This document shows positions 39,301 to 48,865 of a stretch of DNA of 64,000 nt, in pieces. The stretch spans positions 25,847,041 to 25,911,040 of the forward strand of contig CM055094.1 in the NCBI GenBank assembly GCA_029204225.1, written 5' to 3'. This DNA comes from Diphasiastrum complanatum. Its lineage: Eukaryota; Streptophyta; Lycopodiopsida; Lycopodiales; Lycopodiaceae. The notes under the pieces were generated by a model. That model made no database searches, had not been told where the DNA came from, and worked only from the letters and a program-made list of their open reading frames with translations. The first letter of the stretch is position 1. Each line of letters starts with the position of its first letter. The position numbers and the translations under genes were made by a program.

Positions 39301-40148
39301 GCTCCATAATGCACGACGGCAGCACAGGAGGAGGGTAGCACATCACACAAATGTGTCAGAGCCCTAGCTGCTAAAAGCATCATATCGGCATGATTTTCAT
39401 GATTCAGAAGGCCAACAAGCACAGGGACAAATGAATCAACAGAGAAACTACTGAGTGAATCCTCTGTGCCGATTGAGAGCAATTCACATAGCTGAGACAA
39501 GGATTCCAGTTGCCTCCCCTCTTCGCCCTCTGCCCTTAGACCTGACAAAATTCTCTTCAAGCGGCTGCTCTGATGTGAAGAGGGATTTGACGAAGGCAAT
39601 AGATCATCTAACCCAGCACCCAGCTTCCTTAGAAGGCCATGAAGGGCACTGCTAGCAGAAGCAAAATTCTGATGAAGTGTGCTCACGCCGTCGCCATCGT
39701 TAACCTCATCACCTGTTCCCGAAACTCCTGCACCTTTATCCGTGTCACCGCGACCAACACGACCTCTTTCAATTTCCCTTTCACTTTCCTTATCCCTCTC
39801 AAATGCACGTGACATCTTTTCCGATCCTATATCCTCATCTTTTTCATGCTCGCGCTTCGAAACCTTGCTAGAAGATATGTCAGTATTCTCCGACCTAGAT
39901 CCTGTGGCCATCGAATCTGTTGCAGAATCCATGACAAAATCCTTGAATCTGCCTGTGGCAGCAGCAGCAGCAGCAATAGGAGCAACAGAAGTAGGGTTTG
40001 CTGAAGAAGAACGGGAACAGCGAGGGCGGGGAGGGATTGGGGAAGGCGATGCTGAAGCAGACAAGCGAGCTCTCTTAGAACGCGTAGGTCGGGCAGGGGA
40101 TTGGCGTCTCGCCGTGGCCTCCGCCCGCTTGCGGCTGCGCGTTTCCAT
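19982..40148 (-). CDS. UPL3: UPL3/UPL4-type HECT E3 ubiquitin ligase, complete 17-exon gene
   Basis: The product transfers ubiquitin from an E2 to substrates through a HECT Cys. The plant UPL3 family is known for proteasome-linked roles. Exons, in transcript order: 40148-39243, 38840-38730, 38600-38484, 38398-38219, 38104-37940, 35535-35296, 35197-35076, 34947-33456, 30786-30682, 30536-28863, 28671-28453, 28334-28230, 27485-27405, 21224-21156, 20955-20827, 20292-20143, 20047-19982. They total 5,931 nt, 1,976 codons plus stop. The start METRSRKRAEA is the family N-terminus; an in-frame ATG at 40166 lies 6 codons upstream. Armadillo-type repeats begin after LHGLLRKLGAGLDDLLP (SFSVDSFVPVLVGLLNHE and on). 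An acidic segment is in exon 9. HECT spans about residue 1540 to the end, with VEYFGEVGTGLGPTLEF, LPPGGLAAL and MTCANYLKLPPYS. The catalytic Cys is about residue 1943 (codon 20179-20181), and the protein ends GSFDLS. All splice sites are GT-AG except intron 6 (GC-AG). Introns 5, 8 and 13 contain retroelements. UPL3 versus UPL4 is a family-level call. Confidence 0.95.
21283..21351. repeat. Compound microsatellite (CT)n-(CA)n-(GC)n
   Basis: About 21 CT units run straight into about 8 CA/AC units and then about 5-6 GC units. It lies in intron 13 about 60 bp from the acceptor of exon 14, so the transcript reads GC, then GU, then GA repeats just before the splice site. Confidence 0.97.
22050..24370 (-). 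pseudogene. Copia-6: degraded gag-protease-integrase remnant in intron 13
   Basis: Read leftward. A gag zone lies near 24370-23770. A broken zinc knuckle is at 23690-23600 (NCNYLKKYGHFTLECRKK, second Cys lost). A protease is near 23480-23290 (CYINFGASKHTMTHRDWF and LYVPELVKNLLFVG) in which the active-site Asp-Ser-Gly reads Asn-Phe-Gly. Integrase segments at 22827-22680 (KHFKQFKALEENQTG) and 22611-22370, and an integrase C-terminus at 22472-22260 (CKFILLGCSEEENAYRLYDL) complete it. Frames shift repeatedly and no RT or LTR pair is visible. It lies in the same orientation as the host gene. Confidence 0.75.
25403..25880 (-). repeat. Interspersed repeat R, copy 1 (gypsy-type 3' end)
   Basis: This segment is repeated in inverted orientation at 55430-55891. 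Both share GGTCAGTCCAGCCACTCG-like blocks, repeated 'tcactgggacacttggtccagtg' phrases and a Lys-poor, gene-free composition. Within it a unit of about 77 bp is tandemly duplicated (starts at 25681 and 25758). On the minus strand the repeat ends GGGAGCAAAAGC then TGTAACA, like a polypurine tract meeting an LTR start. It is therefore probably the 3' internal end of a gypsy family. Confidence 0.7.
30787..33455. other. Intron 8 of the ligase gene (2.7 kb)
   Basis: Separates the long exon 8 from the acidic exon 9. It holds a plus-strand gypsy RT fragment at 31068-31600. The remaining 31600-33455 is AT-rich with no recognisable element or gene. Confidence 0.85.
31068..31600 (+). pseudogene. Gypsy-1: Ty3/gypsy reverse transcriptase N-terminal fragment in intron 8
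   Basis: 31068-31379 reads FPPRRKIELVPPASFVCRPPYRIEP, then FASPILLVKKKDGSFRTCIDYR and YPMPKIDDLLDALQGA, the start of a Ty3/gypsy RT. A stop ends it near 31379. Shifted frames to about 31540 still resemble the next block (KIDLKNGYH, then a 'FGLTNAP'-like sequence). Catalytic VDD and everything downstream are absent. It is antisense to the host gene. Confidence 0.85.
35620..37172 (+). pseudogene. Copia-7 RT and RNase H
   Basis: RT begins CLSAMDAKYDSIMKNKTWRLV and GCKWVYRTKYK. A frameshift near 35840 precedes DYEETFAPVAKSTTMR. QMDVKSAFLNGFLEEEVYMEQP and LYGLKQAPR follow. The active site YVDDLVITG is intact near 36208-36234, just before another frameshift. 36288-36731 has MKDLGSLQYFL and NIAYVVSMVSQFM. 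After a TGA at about 36729, RNase H reads LSSTEAEYRA near 36810-36840 and 36897-37172 has LQCDNQSCIELAKNPVFHSKTKHI and QIADIFTKG. RT and RNase H are complete in content but broken by about four events. Confidence 0.88.
37167..37591 (+). repeat. Copia-7 3' LTR
   Basis: Starts TGTTAGGAATTC and ends AATTCTGACA, giving partly inverted termini, 425 bp. It includes a TATA-like run near 37430 and follows the polypurine tract directly. Because it lies in an intron on the opposite strand, any LTR transcript would run antisense to exons 5 to 1. Confidence 0.85.
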
Positions 40149-40560
40149 AAAAACCTCCAATCCCACCCGCCTTCGCCAGCCCTGCTCACCAACAAACGCT
40201 CCCCAAAGAACAGCAACAAAACCCTAAAACAGCAGCAGCCATAGCCAGTTTGCGCAAGCGTCAGCCATTGCCACCGACATGCAAGACTGTTGGCGCTGCG
40301 ACACAGAGGCAACCGGGGGGAGATGGATCGCGCAAGGGATAGGCAGATGCTTGGATCGGCTATGGCAAGCGCAGCGATCGATCGAACAGAAGAAACCCTC
40401 GCAGAGAAAATGCACAGGCGAAGGCACAGGAGGAGGAGGAGAAAGCAGCAGAGGAAGAAGAAGAAGAAGAAGAAAGAGAAGACGACGAACAAAGAAATGA
40501 GAGAATGGGATGTGAATATATAATGAAAGGGCAAACCTACAATGAGTGGAAAAAAAAAAA
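40149..40560 (-). promoter_or_regulatory. 5' leader and core promoter of the ligase gene
   Basis: On the minus strand the sequence upstream of the ATG is strongly CT-rich (a TTC-repeat tract, plus-strand 40434-40490), as common in plant 5' UTRs. A TATATATT box lies at 40515-40522 (reverse complement), so transcription may start near 40485 with a leader of about 340 nt. A poly(A) run at 40548-40564 and a C/T-rich tract at 40580-40620 follow upstream. This is an inference from sequence composition and position. Confidence 0.55.
40434..40490. repeat. GAA/GGA-type microsatellite in the ligase 5' leader
   Basis: Imperfect AGG and GAA trinucleotide repeats on the plus strand, CT-rich in the transcript. 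Chance ORFs on both strands here derive from it. Confidence 0.85.
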
Positions 40561-40624
40561 AAAAACCCCAACCCCTCGTGCCTCCAACCCCTCCCCTCCC
40601 CTCTCCTCTCCCCCCTCCCCTTAA

Positions 40625-41212
40625 TGAGAGTGTCACTGAGCTTGAGACATGCATCACGCTCTTAACATGCACTTGAGGCTTGCACAACCTCATCCGAGGA
40701 CGGGATTTATATGGAGTGTCATGCAAAGCAAGTCACAAAAGCGACCGCTGAAGATCCATACCACATCACCCTGCCCTGTGATGAGTCTTAGCCATCATTC
40801 TAAAATTCCCACACCACATTAACATGCCCCTCCAATGAGTCTTGTCAGGCTCTCAACCATGATACGTGAGGCCTTCAACCACCTCACCACACCCCTTTAT
40901 AGTGAATCATGTGAGGCCCAGACTATGATACGTAAGGCCTCGAACCCTTTTTCCATTCCCCTCTAATAACTCTTCTGAAGCTTGGACTATAATATGTGAG
41001 GCCCTAAATCATAGGCCACAAACTCCATCTATTCATTGTATTTTTTGATTTCAGAAGCTAGGATCCCCTCCTCTCTTGCATTCAGTCACCTTGGCTTGGG
41101 GGTGAAGTGGTTAGGGTTTTGACTAACCATTTCTTGTTGGTTGGGTGGTTATGCTCCACATGTGTCCTTTTGGTTGCATGTAACAAGAAGATCTTCACTT
41201 GGCGATCGTTAT
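40625..41212 (+). repeat. Gypsy-2 LTR remnant with ~65-bp tandem repeats
   Basis: The right end shares 'cttggcttgggggtgaa' and 'ttggttgggtggtt' with the gypsy LTR at 55885-56359 and is followed by TGGTATCATAGC, one base off the tRNA-Met primer site. Inside, a unit of about 65 bp with 'atgatacgtgaggcc' recurs at 40859, 40925 and 40989, with a weaker fourth upstream. The left limit is uncertain. Confidence 0.6.
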
Positions 41213-42510
41213 AATGGTATCATAGCTAAGGATTACATCAATCAAAAGGTAGAGTTGAGATTCTTGCTTTTTGCAACTTTTTGGTGGGATCTCTTTGCTT
41301 TTTGCTTTCAAATGGTCGAATTGACCTCCAAGTAGGTGGTTGCCCAGATCTTGATGTACTTTCAGCCTATTGGTCATGATTATAGACTTTTTCCATAGAA
41401 AATGATAGAAATCAATGGATTTTTTACGGTTTTTTGAGATTTTTTAACTAGAATTCAAAAATTTTGCTTGAAATTCATCAAAGCTACTGATCCTTTTCCA
41501 GAATTGTACTTGTTCTTTTACAGTCATTATGATTGATTCTAATGATTGCATGTTAGTTGAAAAGCCAAAAGGAGGCTTAGGTAGTGATTTTTGGCCAAAA
41601 ATTGGGGTTTTTGGGCTAGAAATGGGCTATATGAACCATGATTGACTAAAATCAAAACTTTTAGTGCTTGCATGTAATTGATTTATAGTAGATCTGGCAT
41701 GATTGCACTTGCATGTGGGTTTGATCCACAATATATTTGCAAAAAAGGTTGAAAATTGCTCCAAAAACATGGTTTTTTGGTGGTTATTTCATTATTTTTT
41801 GTGATTTTCATAAAATCCATGGCTAATATTTTTCATGCACGTTTTTAGACGTGTAATGATGTCTTTCGAAGGATGTCATGAATTTTGCTTAGAATTGAAC
41901 ACCATTAAGAATCTCAAAAGTCAAAAAATAGTGTATTTTTGTGATTTCTTGAGCTTGAATAACTCTCAATAGGTGGTCTGGACCTGTTGGATCCTTTTAC
42001 GAGCTGAAAGATATGATGGATTGCCTCTAATTTGAGTCATCATGCACCCAATTTGGAGTTGGGGGGCTTAGGCACGAATATCTTGAAGTTTTACTTGTTG
42101 AAGGACTCCATAAATGCAATTTTTACATGATCCGAGCCTGTGATTGTTTGCTGGACCTATTGGAAGCCTCTATGCCTCTCTAATGAACCTTAGAAGAGTG
42201 CTTGTAACCTCTGTTTGGATGCATATTGGGCTGGAGTAGGATTGTTGACAATATTAGGATTCTCATTTCAACAGATGATTAATGATATTTTTTGTCCATA
42301 TTTGGGTCAATGCATAGTTGTATTTTTAGATGATATTCTCATCTATAGTAGAACTCTTAAGGAGCATTTGAATCATCTCAAGAGTGTCTTGAGAATTCTC
42401 AAAAGAGAGAAATTATATGCTAAAAGAATCTAAATGTAAATTCTTTAAGCATGAGTTGGTGTACCTCGGTCATAAGATTATCTCAGAGGGGTTAAGGATG
42501 GATTCTGACG
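41213..42510 (+). mobile_element. Gypsy-2 internal remnant with RT fragment
   Basis: Begins with a primer binding-like site. Most of 41225-42200 is non-coding and unrecognised. 42215-42433 encodes FSFQQMINDIFCPYLGQCIVVFLDDILIYSRTL and HLNHLKSVLRIL, the catalytic (LDD) part of a Ty3/gypsy RT. After a frameshift, CKFFKHELVYLGHKIISEGLRMDSD continues to about 42510, where the coding match stops. Gag, protease and integrase are not seen. Confidence 0.8.
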
Positions 42511-44717
42511 CACAATAAAAATGTCGGAATCCGACATCCCATTTCGGAGACTACAACTTTTTAAATGGATGACATCACCTGTCCGTGCATTAAAAAAAAA
42601 AGGGATAAAGCGGACGTTAAATTACGACGGATAATACAGATGTTAGGAATCCGACGTCCGTGACTAAATTCTCAAAGCCGCGTCATTTTTCTAGGGTTTC
42701 TTATTTTTTATTCTTGCTGGAGATTGTTGGAGATCAGCTTTTGGCACTTCTTCTCAATTCTATCAATTCCATTTGTCTCATTCCAAGTACGATTCTTTTG
42801 TTTTGTTATGTGCAACTAAGATTTGTTTCTTTGTAACCTTTTCTTGTACACTATCTTCCTTGTATTGTATATTTTGTGTAGTTAAACACAAATATGCGTC
42901 TTAGTGATTTATGATCATGAGCGATTGAGAGAGGAAGAGAAGGATGTGTGTGGAAGACAGAAGAGCAAGAAAAATTTAGATAGAAGAGTTTGATTTAATG
43001 TTATGTTCTTTGTAGATTTTAGGGTTTAGATTTAATGTTATGTTCTTTGTGAAATAGTGTGAGACTAAGAGCTCTTGAGGTTTGAATGAAGATCATAACC
43101 AACTCCACCATCAAAGATGTAGAGCTACCACTCTTTCTCACTGATTGATCCAATATGGCTATCTTGTTGCTACTCTCTATCAAGCCATAAAGGGTAATCC
43201 ATCGTTGCCTGATACATGTATAATGAGATATCAGCTAGAGAAAGCTAGTGAAGCGTGTTCAGTGTAATGGCATTTCTGTTGAAAATCAGAACTCAAAATG
43301 AACTTTGAAGAGTGTCATTGACTCATTATCTCCGTTGGAAGCTTGAGATATCTTGGCTATGGAGTGCCTAATCATCTCTGTTTTGTGAGTTAGAACCCAA
43401 TTTTCCTTGCAAGATTTGGAGAGCTGGCCTACCATCGCTGCCAAATGAGTGAGCAATCTAACCATTCAATCACATTATAGTTGTTGAGGAATTGAACGTT
43501 GACTTCCAAAGTATTGAAGGATTATTGCTGATTTCCAAAAGAGAGTTGAGAGATGTGATTATTAACATCGCTACCTCTAGAATACATCTGACCATCGCTG
43601 CTACTACTTTGCAAGCCTTCACTGCGCCTATGAGTATTAGATGTGAAGGAAAGCCATCACTAAGCTAGTTGTCAGATCAGAGACTCATCTAATTGAGCCT
43701 TCACAACCATGAAAAGGGAGCTTGCAACTGCTGTCTGAAGCTGATCTATCAACGACCATTGAGAACTCACTGATTTATTGTCAATGGGAGCCCTCGTGGC
43801 TGTTCTAGTTGAGAGCAGTTCTGTCCTAGCAAAGGACAGAAGCAAAGTGACAAACATAGTAGAATCAATTGAAGCATTCATGACTAGCACTTCTTCGCTT
43901 TCCGGCTACATGCATATGTACACAAATAGGTATGAATTTATCTATTTTCAGTTCGTTTTGTCTATGTCATTTTCCGTAATCATTTATTTTTCGTATGCAC
44001 TTCTTGTCGATTGGAGTATGTTAGGTTGCAATTTATGCTAGTTTCCATACCAGTTAACGAATGGGTTCGTAGTGTATTAGTGACTTGATTAATATTGTGA
44101 ATCATAGTTGATCTAAATATTCATTCTACGTGTTTGAAACGATTGTAAGAGGTTAGTTGCTATGTAGTACTATATGCCATACATAGTATATTTGCAATTC
44201 TTGTCATAATCTCCACACTGAAGTAAGAATTCGTATCATGAAATTTAGCTTTTTTCTATTTTTTATCAGGGTCGAAACCCCGACACATTTAAAATCCATC
44301 GGATTTCAAAGGAAAAAAAAAAGAGTTTCGGATTCCGACGGCCACGTGGCAAAACAAAAAAAATGGGAAAAAAAAAATTTCAAGGTTTTTTTCTTGCCAC
44401 GTGGACGTCGGATTCCGATGGCCCGGCCACATGGACGTCGAAAAAAAAAACCTAAATTTTTCACGTTTTTTTTTGTTTTTTTTTCCTGCCACGTGGCATC
44501 GGAATCCGACGTCCACATGGCATGTTTTCCGAAAAATGTTTTTACCGGTCGGTTACAGGTTTTGGGCTTGTCATCAGATTTCGACGGATTTTAAATGCAA
44601 CGGATTCCAACGACCCTATTGGGACGCATTTTTCGACGCCCGCGTCGATTCAAAAAAAAATTAAAATGCAATTTCACGTCGGAAATCATGTCAGAAATCG
44701 CGGCAATTCTTGTAGTG
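42511..44717. mobile_element. Probable non-autonomous CACTA-type DNA transposon
   Basis: The right end reads, in reverse complement, CACTACAAGAATTGCCGCGA, matching the terminal CACTACAAGAAA motif of plant CACTA elements. It ends at 44717. Subterminal repeats occur at both ends: TCGGAATCCGACG or its complement near 42523, 42650, 44331, 44408 and 44498, and GCCACGTGG-type motifs near 44341, 44396 and 44487. The interior (42700-44250) has no transposase. The left end is inferred from where the gypsy RT frame breaks; its first bases (CACAATAAAA) match the right terminus only weakly. Confidence 0.55.
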
Positions 44718-45835
44718 ATAGAAAATCAAGTGCACTCTTCATTGTGGTGCAATACTTTTGAGATCATATGATGTATGTGAAAGTTCCATGCATAATCTAA
44801 AAAATCTTCAAACTCTTCTAGTGGATCAATTATGATAAAGGATCTGTTTTGGATTTCATGCATAAAGGAATAAACCTAAATATGCCAAGATTGGATAAAC
44901 AATCTCTAACTATGAAACCTAGTCAAGATGTAGAAACATCTAAATGATCTTCTTTCACTTAAAGTACATCAAATATGATTAGAAATCTATTTTAGACCTA
45001 TTAAAATGTCAAATAACAAAGAGTGCAACATTCATAAAAAATCATGAAAAATAGGTCATTATCATCATTCACATAAGCAAGACAAATGAGAAAGTTCTAC
45101 ACAATGTTGAGATCAATCTCTCTCCTCCAATATCATCACCAAAATGAGCTATGTACATCAACTACCAAAATGGTAAAGTATTCACAATGGTCTAGAGAGT
45201 CATGAAATATGTACATAAAACAATAAAAGAATGTCATTTGGAACAACTTGGCCTCCTCCACATATTTTTCACACATGTGGCTTGCACTTTGGCCCATTGG
45301 TGAAACTATTTGAAGTTTTCATATTTAGGCCAAGTTGATATTTGACAATTTGGACTAGTTTTTCACGTTCCACCTCAAATTCAACATGGCCAAACAAACA
45401 CCATAATTATCATCCATGCTTACCAAAATCAAGATAAGACTTCTCTGATGAAGATCCTTTGGAAATGTTCAAAAATCATCACTTGAAAAATCCCATGCTT
45501 GCCTTTGCCCCTTTGTATGTCACTCTAAGTGAGTACATCACTATTTACTGATTCTCTTATCTATCTATTGATTATCCTTCTTAAGATCTAATACAGTTTG
45601 ACATGATGGTTTCGAGTTTCAGTAATGTCTATTACCAGGCTTCACAGGTTTTCTTGGCAATACATGTTCTTGTACCTTATCCAGATCAAATAGAAAGGAT
45701 CGAATGTAGTATAGTTTTATCTAGCGTGTCAAAGGATACACGAGCTTGTTCACTCTTGAACTGCACTCACATCAATTGAAAATATGCAAGTCATAATGCT
45801 CATAAATGGATCTCAAATGAACACCTAACAAATTC
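44718..45835. other. Gene-free stretch
   Basis: AT-rich, no ORF worth naming. 45100-45370 has phrases loosely resembling family A LTR sequence (CACACATGTGG, 'ggccaagttgatatttgaca'), so it may be an old LTR remnant. Confidence 0.35.
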
Positions 45836-48291
45836 CTACTGCTCATTACTACATAATTGAATGAAAACAGATCCTTGTAAATGAAACTGCTTTACATGCA
45901 TCAATCTACAAGTAATCAACAAACAAGAAACAAGAAAACTAATTAGAAAGCATACTAAATGCTCAAGAATCAATAAACACTCATTTCTTGATTCTTGGAC
46001 ATTCCAACACTTGTTGGCACTAGACTTATGCTTGTGGTCGAAGTCTAGTAGTTGCAGCCTCAACTCATCATATGATGAGCTTTTTGAAATTCCTAGGATC
46101 ACTAGCCAATTGATAGCTTCGTCTTGGTCACTCCATTGGCCTTGGTCTCTTCTTTTGACGGGCATGTAGAAGGGGCCGACTCTTTTCCAGGATGGTGCCC
46201 GTAGGTATTCTTGTAGTCTCCTATTGTCCTTTAGGACTTGATTCCTCCATTATGGCTATGGCTGGAGGGCTGCAATAACTTCTAACCTTGAAGGATATAG
46301 ACCTTGATCCAGCTATTCTTTTCTGCCTCTCATGGATCAAGGGTATTTCTTCTTGAATTTTTTGGATTCTCGGGTATCGGCCATCTTTGGCTTTGGCTCA
46401 ATCCGTTGTGTTGTCTCTAGCTTTCGTGGAGGCCTTGCCAGATACTCATCAAATACCTTGGCACTTCTGTCTTCTCTTCAAGCCCTTCTACTAGTTGAGG
46501 GCTCAGCTTCACTAGTGTTGAAGCTTGTAGGTGGTGGCGAGAAATTTTGAAGGGTCGGTTGTACAGCTTGGGGGTTGTCAAATTCTTCCGTATCAACTAT
46601 GGTTTCATCTACGTCAGGTGGGTTGTGATCGTGTGAGGAAGGCATGAAGTTTGTGATTTGTCCAAGGATAAGATTCCTAATAAGATTGAAAGCGACATTG
46701 GGAGAGCTGAGTTGCATCACAAACTCATCCCGTTGGGCTTTGTATGTCTCAAGAGCTCCTTGGTATGGTCTCAAGGGTCGACTCAGGTGGGGATGAGAGA
46801 GTGAGGGTTGGGGAACAGGGCATGTGGGTAAAAAGGTTTGAGAAAATTCCAACACTGAAAAGTTGGCAATTTTGTAGCCAGGTAGGGAGGTTGAGAGACT
46901 CCCAGACACAGCTTTGGTCCCTTTTCCATCCGATCTCATACAACCATCCAGCTGGTATGTTGATCCGTCTTGTCCTGCAACATCGTCATCTCCATCTTTA
47001 TCCCTTGGCCTTTGTTCAGAATTTTCTGCTTGGGCCTTGCACGAAGTGGTCCATAGTTGGTTCACTTTATCCAAGAACTTTTGCAGGTCCTTTGTCATTT
47101 TTGCCAACTACTTCTGGGACTCTTGAATGACTTTTTCTTGGGGGCTTGAGAGGGCTGTACTTGAATGTCTTCCGGCTTCACTAGAGGGATATCAACCATC
47201 ATTGCTCTAGATGTCTCATCACGAACTTGGTCGATCCAACTCATCTGTTGCTTAAGTTAATCTAGGACTTCATTTAGCTCTTGAGCTTGCTTACCCATCG
47301 TGGCTCGCAACTCTTTTAATCGATACTCCTCCTTAGCCTCGTTCTCTTTCCTCCGGATTTGCCTTTTCTGCTCTTCTATGATTTGCTCTTGTAGCTTGAA
47401 TTTATTTTCCAACTCTTTGTGCTGGCTCACCAACCAATGCAAGCGACAACTGGTCTCAGATAGGCTCTGCAAAGATCTCTTAGCAGCCTCTGAGAGTTCC
47501 TCGAGATTGGCAAGGATGGGATATTTGTCGGAGGTGTGGTGGGGTAGCGTTAATCCAAAGGAAGGTGCTTGAGAGGGTGGGGGTGGTAATGACAATAATG
47601 GAGGAATGGAAATGGTGGTAGTGGATGCGAGGGTGATGGATGGAGTGGCAATTTGGGTGGGGGTGGCAATGGTGTCTGGTGAGAATTGACTTCTCCCAAG
47701 CTGGTCTACCTTCCTTTCGTCGATGTCGACATCCTCTACTAACAGGTCTTCAGCATCAAAATAGGCTAATGTGTCCGTAATAATGTGGACCTGCTTTGGT
47801 TGCTCTTGTGGTTCTTCAGTTGTTGTCAGCTCTTTGGGTTTGTCGCTCCCATCTCGCTCTCCCCCCAAAAAAAATGTTGTTGTTGGGGATTTTGGTAGTA
47901 GCTGCACCGTGGCTTCTGTTGACGTTGTGCATTCGGCTTGTTGGTTTGCAATGGTTGCCAACTGGTCTATTTGCACCACTTGTGGTTGTGGTGAACGTGG
48001 AGGTGTAGGCGTAGTATCTAGCTGTGATGGAGTTGCAACTTAATCCAATTAAATATCTCGAGAATCAATAGATGTGTCATCAAATTTTGTGGAAACTGCA
48101 GCATCTACAGCATGAGTCGGTGATGATTGTTGTTGTGATGCCGTATCTGTCGAGGAGCTCATTTCTTGGGAATGTTCCGACCTAGGTGTTACCTGTGGAG
48201 ACTGTGTGAATACTTTTCTTGATCTGGGCTTGTGTACAAGCTTCTCTCCTTCAGACTTCGTATCATCTGAAGCATGTCGCTTCGCTTGCAT
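45836..48291 (-). pseudogene. Unrecognised Ser/Thr/Pro-rich and coiled-coil ORF, copy 1
   Basis: The first ATG after the adjacent LTR is at 48291 (MQAKRHASDDTKSEGEK). The same frame runs to 47257 with two stops near 48040-48050. It holds a basic N-terminus, a Gln/Ser/Thr stretch, a Thr/Ile/Pro-rich region (IATPTQIATPSITLAS, then a Leu/Pro run) and a predicted coiled coil (KELENKFKLQEQIIEEQKRQ and on). A frameshift follows. 47107-46478 continues with KDLQKFLDKVNQLW, ALETYKAQRDEFVMQL and a Pro-rich end. 46165-45836 adds RRDQGQWSDQDEAINWLVILG. No zinc knuckle, protease or polymerase motif is seen. It occupies the gag position just after an LTR, so it could be an unusual gag or an extra ORF of a gypsy element. 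A second copy is at 61826-63970. I do not recognise the family. Confidence 0.6.
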
Positions 48292-48336
48292 CTTGATCTT
48301 TGGCCTGGATTGTCGTGTGGGTAGTGGTTGGACCAA

Positions 48337-48832
48337 TGTTGTTGTAAAGTCCTATACACAGGATACTGATCTAAGCATACCAATCAAAGCAACAACACAA
48401 GGGAACGGGTGGTGGATAAACCAGCCCAACCAAACCTAGATCGTATGGATCTAGCCCCCAAGCTATGGATCAATCACAGTCATGGAAAGAGGAATCACAC
48501 TAGCAGCATGTAGCTACCAATCACATAATCAAGCATACACTAGTGAGAGCCCAATAGGTAAACTTATACCCTCCAGGCCCATCCACCAGTAGTAGTGTAA
48601 TGTGACACCTCACTGGACACCTCTGTAGCCTATCTGGCACGTCGTCCAGTTCCCTAAGGACTCACTGATAGACCCATACCAACTCCACCACCATGTGTTT
48701 AGGCATACAACCATTAATTATGACCATGTACTCATAAGGGCCCCAATTCCCTTGTAGTCACAATTAACTTATGGCTTATTGTGGTCTACTGATTCCTAGC
48801 GTGGACACGCTACCCAAAACTAGTCCTGGGCA
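48337..48832 (-). repeat. Chromovirus LTR
   Basis: On the minus strand it follows a polypurine tract (TAAGGGGGGAA, reverse complement of 48841-48851), starts TGCCCAGGACTAG and ends ACAACAACA, about 496 bp. The next bases, TTGGTCCAACC, share only the first five with a tRNA-Met primer site. The pol C-terminus lies on one side and an ORF in the gag position on the other. Confidence 0.65.
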
Positions 48833-48865
48833 TGAAATTCTTCCCCCCTTATTCAAGTTCTATCC

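Noticed and set aside
39679-40726. Long ORFs on both strands over the ligase first exon and promoter (39679-40227 plus, 39827-40726 minus other frame)
   Set aside because: They are shadows of the Ala/Ser/Arg-rich first exon and the CT-rich leader; the METRSRKR frame matches the family.
40770-41020. CRISPR-like spacing of 65-bp repeats
   Set aside because: Units are degenerate and contiguous without unique spacers, and the setting is a plant genome.
44238-44664. Phe/Lys-rich overlapping ORFs on both strands
   Set aside because: Produced by A/T runs and palindromic subterminal repeats of the CACTA-like element.
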